The notes under the pieces: generated by a model | Database searches by the model: none | Seen by the model: the letters and a program-made list of their open reading frames with translations, nothing else | What the model was told of the DNA's origin: nothing | NCBI GenBank assembly: GCA_030407085.1 | Contig: CM059582.1 | Coordinates: 71,443,501 to 71,507,500, forward strand | Direction: 5' to 3' | Length of the DNA stretch: 64,000 nucleotides | Source: Trichopria drosophilae | Lineage: Eukaryota > Arthropoda > Insecta > Hymenoptera > Diapriidae | Made by a program: the position numbers and the translations under genes | Part shown: positions 60,156 through 64,000 of the stretch, piece by piece | Numbering within the stretch: position 1 is the stretch's first letter | Layout: every line of letters begins with the position of its first letter

Positions 60156-62354
60156 AAGGTTTGCGATTTTTTTGCAATCGGTCTCAAACGTTTGCGATTC
60201 GTTTGCGAATTGAGAAAATATAACAATCTTCCGAATATCATAATAAATAATGCGAAAATAAACGAATTATCGAAAGTTACTAGATCCAGCCCGCCTCGAT
60301 ATACAAAATCCTTTAAAAGGTTTGCGATTTTTTTGCAATCGGTCTCAAACGTTTTCGATTCGTTTGCGAATTGAGAAAATATAACAATCTCCCGAATATC
60401 ATAATAAATAATGCGAAAATAAACGAATTATCGAAAGTTACTAGATCCAGCCCGCCTCGATATACAAAATCCTTTAAAAGGTTTGCGATTTTTTTGCAAT
60501 CGGTCTCAAACGTTTGCGATTCGTTTGCGAATTGAGAAAATATAACAATCTCCCGAATATCATAATAAATAATGCGAAGATAAACGAATTATCGAAAGTT
60601 ACTAGATCCAGCCCGCCTCGATATACAAAATCCTTTAAAAGGTTTGCGATTTTTTTGCAATCGGTCTCAAACGTTTGCGATTCGTTTGCGAATTGAGAAA
60701 ATATAACAATCTCCCGAATATCATAATAAATAATGCGAAAATAAACGAATTATCGAAAGTTACTAGATCCAGCCCGCCTCGATATACAAAATCCTTTAAA
60801 AGGTTTGCGATTTTTTTGCAATCGGTCTCAAACGTTTGCGATTCGTTTGCGAATTGAGAAAATATAACAATCTCCCGATATCATAATAAATAATGCGAAA
60901 ATAAACGAATTATCGAAAGTTACTAGATCCAGCCCGCCTCGATATACAAAATCCTTTAAAAGGTTTGCGATTTTTTTGCAATCGGTCTCAAACGTTTGCG
61001 ATTCGTTTGCGAATTGAGAAAATATAACAATCTCCCGAATATCATAATAAATAATGCGAAAATAAACGAATTATCGAAAGTTACTAGATCCAGCCCGCCT
61101 CGATATACAAAATCCTTTAAAAGGTTTGCGATTTTTTTGCAATCAGTCTCAAACGTTTGCGATTCGTTTGCGAATTGAGAAAATATAACAATCTCCCGAA
61201 TATCATAATAAATAATGCGAAAATAAACGAATTATCGAAAGTTACTAGATCCAGCCCGCCTCGATATACAAAATCCTTTAAAAGGTTTGCGATTTTTTTG
61301 CAATCGGTCTCAAACGTTTGCGATTCGTTTGCGAATTGAGAAAATATAACAATCTCCCGAATATCATAATAAATAATGCGAAAATAAACGAATTATCGAA
61401 AGTTACTAGATCCAGCCCGCCTCGATATACAAAATCCTTTAAAAGGTTTGCGATTTTTTTGCAATCGGTCTCAAACGTTTGCGATTCGTTTGCGAATTGA
61501 GAAAATATAACAATCTCCCGAATATCATAATAAATAATGCGAAAATAAACGAATTATCGAAAGTTACTAGATCCAGCCCGCCTCGATATACAAAATCCTT
61601 TAAAAGGTTTGCGATTTTTTTGCAATCGGTCTCAAACGTTTGCGATTCGTTTGCGAATTGAGAAAATATAACAATCTCCTAAATATCATAATAAATAATG
61701 CGAAAATAAACGAATTATCGAAAGTTACTAGATCCAACCCGCCTCGATATACAAAATCCTTTAAAAGGTTTGCGATTTTTTTGCAATCGGTCTCAAACGT
61801 TTGCGATTCGTTTGCGAATTGAGAAAATATAACAATCTCCCAAATATCATAATAAATAATGCGAAAATAAACGAATTATCGAAAGTTACTAGATCCAGCC
61901 CGCCTCGATATACAAAATCCTTTAAAAGGTTTGCGATTTTTTTGCAATCGGTCTCAAACGTTTGCGATTCGTTTGCGAATTGAGAAAATATAACAATCTC
62001 CCGAATATCATAATAAATAATGCGAAAATAAACGAATTATCGAAAGTTACTAGGTCCAGCCCGCCTCGATATACAAAATCCTTTAAAAGGTTTGCGATTT
62101 TTTTGCAATCGGTCTCAAACGTTTGCGATTCGTTTGCGAATTGAGAAAATATAACAATCTCCTGAATATCATAATAAATAATGCGAAAATAAACGAATTA
62201 TCGAAACTTACTACTTTCACCCCGCCTCGATATACAAAATCCTTTAAAAGGTTTGCGATTTTTTTGCAATCTGTCTCAAACGTTTGCGATTCGTTTGCGA
62301 ATTGAGAAAATATAACAATCTCCCGAATATCATAATAAATCATGCGAAAATAAA

Positions 62355-64000
62355 CAAATTATCGAAAGTTATACTAGACTGGGGTAACTTCCAGCCCGTT
62401 CGCTATTCAAAATCACATAAAAGGTTTGCGATTTTTTTGCAATCGGTCTCTAATAGATTGCCGATTCGTTTGCGAATGGAGAAAATATAACAATCTCCCG
62501 AATATCATAATTAATAATGCGAAAGTAAATCGAATTATCGAAAGATACGTAGATCCAGCCCGCCTCCATATACAAAATCCTTTAAAAGGTTTGCGATTTT
62601 TTTTGCAAAGGTCTCAAACGTTTGCACTTCCGTTTGCGAATAGAGACAAATATAGCAATGTACCCGAATATTATAATAAATAATGCGAAAATAAACCGAA
62701 TATAACAAAAGTTACTCGGACGTGGGCTGGCTAACTTCAGTTCCGCTTCAATATACAAAATCCACTTAAAAGGTTTGCGCTTTTTTTGCAATCTTTGTTC
62801 TCAAACGTTTGCGAATTCGTTTGCGAACTGATAAAATATAACAATCACAGAATATCATAATAAATAATGCGAAAATAAACGTTTATCGAAAGTTTACTAG
62901 ATCCAGCCCGCCTCGTTATACAATAATCCTTTAAAATGTTTGCGATTTTCTTGCAAATCGGTCTCTCAAACGTTTGCGATTCCGTTGCGAATTGAGTAAA
63001 ATATAACAATCTCCCGAATATTCATAATACAATCATGCGAAATTAAACGAATTATCGAATCAGTTACTAGATCCAGCCCGCCTCGATATACAAACATGCT
63101 TTTAAAAGGTTTGCGATTTTTTTTGATAATCGGTCTGAATACGTGTGCTATTCGTTGGCGAAGTAAGAATATATAGCAATCTCCCGGACTATCCATAATA
63201 AATAATGCGGAAAAATAATCGAATTATTGAATGTTTCTAGATCCAGCCCGCATCGATATACAAAATCCTTTATAAATGTTTGCGATTTTTTTGCAATCGG
63301 TCTCAAAACGTTTGCAAGTCATTTGCGAATTGAGAAAATATAGCAATGTCCCGAATATCATAATAAATAATGCGAAAATAAACGAATTATCAAAAGTTTA
63401 CTGGACGTGGCTGGCTAATTCACGTTTCGCTATACAAAATCACTTAAAAGGTTTGCGATTTGTGTGCAATCGGTCTCAAACGTTTGCGATTCATTGCGAA
63501 TTGCGTAATATTATAACAATCTCCCTAATATCATACTAAATATATGCGAAAATAAACGATTTCGAATAGAAAGTTACTAGATCCAGCCCGCCTCGTTATA
63601 CAAAAATCTTGTAAATAGGTTTGCGATTTTTTTGCAATCTTACTCAAACGTTTGCGATTCGTTTGCGAACTTGAGAAAATATAAAAATCTCCCGAAAATA
63701 TCATAATAAATAATGCGAAAATAAACGAATTATCGAAAGTTACTAGATCCTGCCCGACCTCGATTATACAAAATCCTTTAAAAGTGTTGCGATTTTTTTG
63801 CAACTCGGTCTCCACACGTTTGCCATTCGTTTGCGAATTGAGATAATATAACAATGTCCCGAAAATATCATACAAAATAAAGCGAAAATAAAAGAATTAT
63901 CGACATGTACTTGATCCAGCCCGCCTCAGGATATACAAAATCCTTTAAATAGGTTTCCGATTTTTTTGCAAAATCTTTGTCTGAACAAACCGTTTGCGGA
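62355..64000 (-). repeat. Second insertion-rich satellite block at the window edge
   Basis: From about 62355 to the end, monomers again contain scattered single-base insertions and substitutions (for example GGACGTGGGCTGGCTAAC, CAAACATGCTTTTAAAAGG, CTCGGTCTCCACACG). The neighbouring block 60155-62340 is almost perfect, so the change in quality is abrupt. Confidence 0.7.

Larger units (their letters stand above)
43538..64000 (-). repeat. 161-bp satellite array, right arm (inverted)
   Basis: The same monomer as the left arm in the opposite orientation, about 127 copies to the window edge, where it continues. The first base pair set, TACAAAATCC, is the exact reverse complement of the last bases of the left arm. 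The inner part (43538-56600) is a mosaic of 161-bp type A and 169-bp type B monomers with more variants than the left arm. The block 60155-62340 is homogeneous. Two blocks are heavily disturbed by small insertions. Confidence 0.98.

Overview
This is a eukaryotic window, most likely from an arthropod and probably an insect, and it is almost entirely repetitive DNA. It holds no intact host gene that I can defend. The case for an insect is indirect: AT-rich DNA, a R4/Dong-type retrotransposon lying against a TAA microsatellite, a Ty3/gypsy fragment, an RNase H-bearing non-LTR element, a pogo/Tigger-type transposon and several MITEs. I cannot name the species.

Layout. Bases 1-23786 are a tandem satellite of a 161-bp monomer, about 148 copies, in one orientation. 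Bases 43538-64000 are the same satellite in the opposite orientation, about 127 copies. The two arms therefore form a giant inverted repeat around a 19.75-kb non-satellite core (23787-43537). Both arms stop against the core at exactly the same base of the monomer. Within the arms there is a homogeneous block (8290-13302), a partial 7-monomer higher-order repeat (around 19206-20998), a 169-bp monomer subtype common in the inner part of the right arm, a recent run of 160-bp monomers (59356-60155), and two blocks (about 56636-58425 and 62355-64000) full of single-base insertions that look like unpolished long-read sequence.

The core is a nest of decayed mobile elements. From left to right: a short unknown ORF at the satellite junction; AT-rich DNA; two TA-flanked MITEs; a 2-kb repeat A (copy 1) carrying an LTR-plus-primer-binding-site insertion; a minus-strand RNase H non-LTR retrotransposon split by a 1.5-kb LTR-like element; a Ty3/gypsy remnant with RT, RNase H and integrase pieces; repeat A copy 2; a third MITE; a minus-strand pogo/Tigger-type transposon split by a second member of the same LTR-like family; a TAA microsatellite; and a nearly full-length R4/Dong-type non-LTR retrotransposon with a restriction-like endonuclease, broken by one frameshift and one stop codon.

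How it fits together. Every protein-coding unit I recognise belongs to a transposable element and every one is broken. The insertions give a relative order: the LTR-like elements are younger than the non-LTR and pogo/Tigger copies they split, and the 510-bp LTR derivative is younger than the duplication of repeat A. The whole arrangement resembles a pericentromeric or centromeric satellite domain with a TE island, or a very large foldback-type structure. Which of these it is cannot be settled from sequence alone, and an assembly join inside the repeats is also possible.
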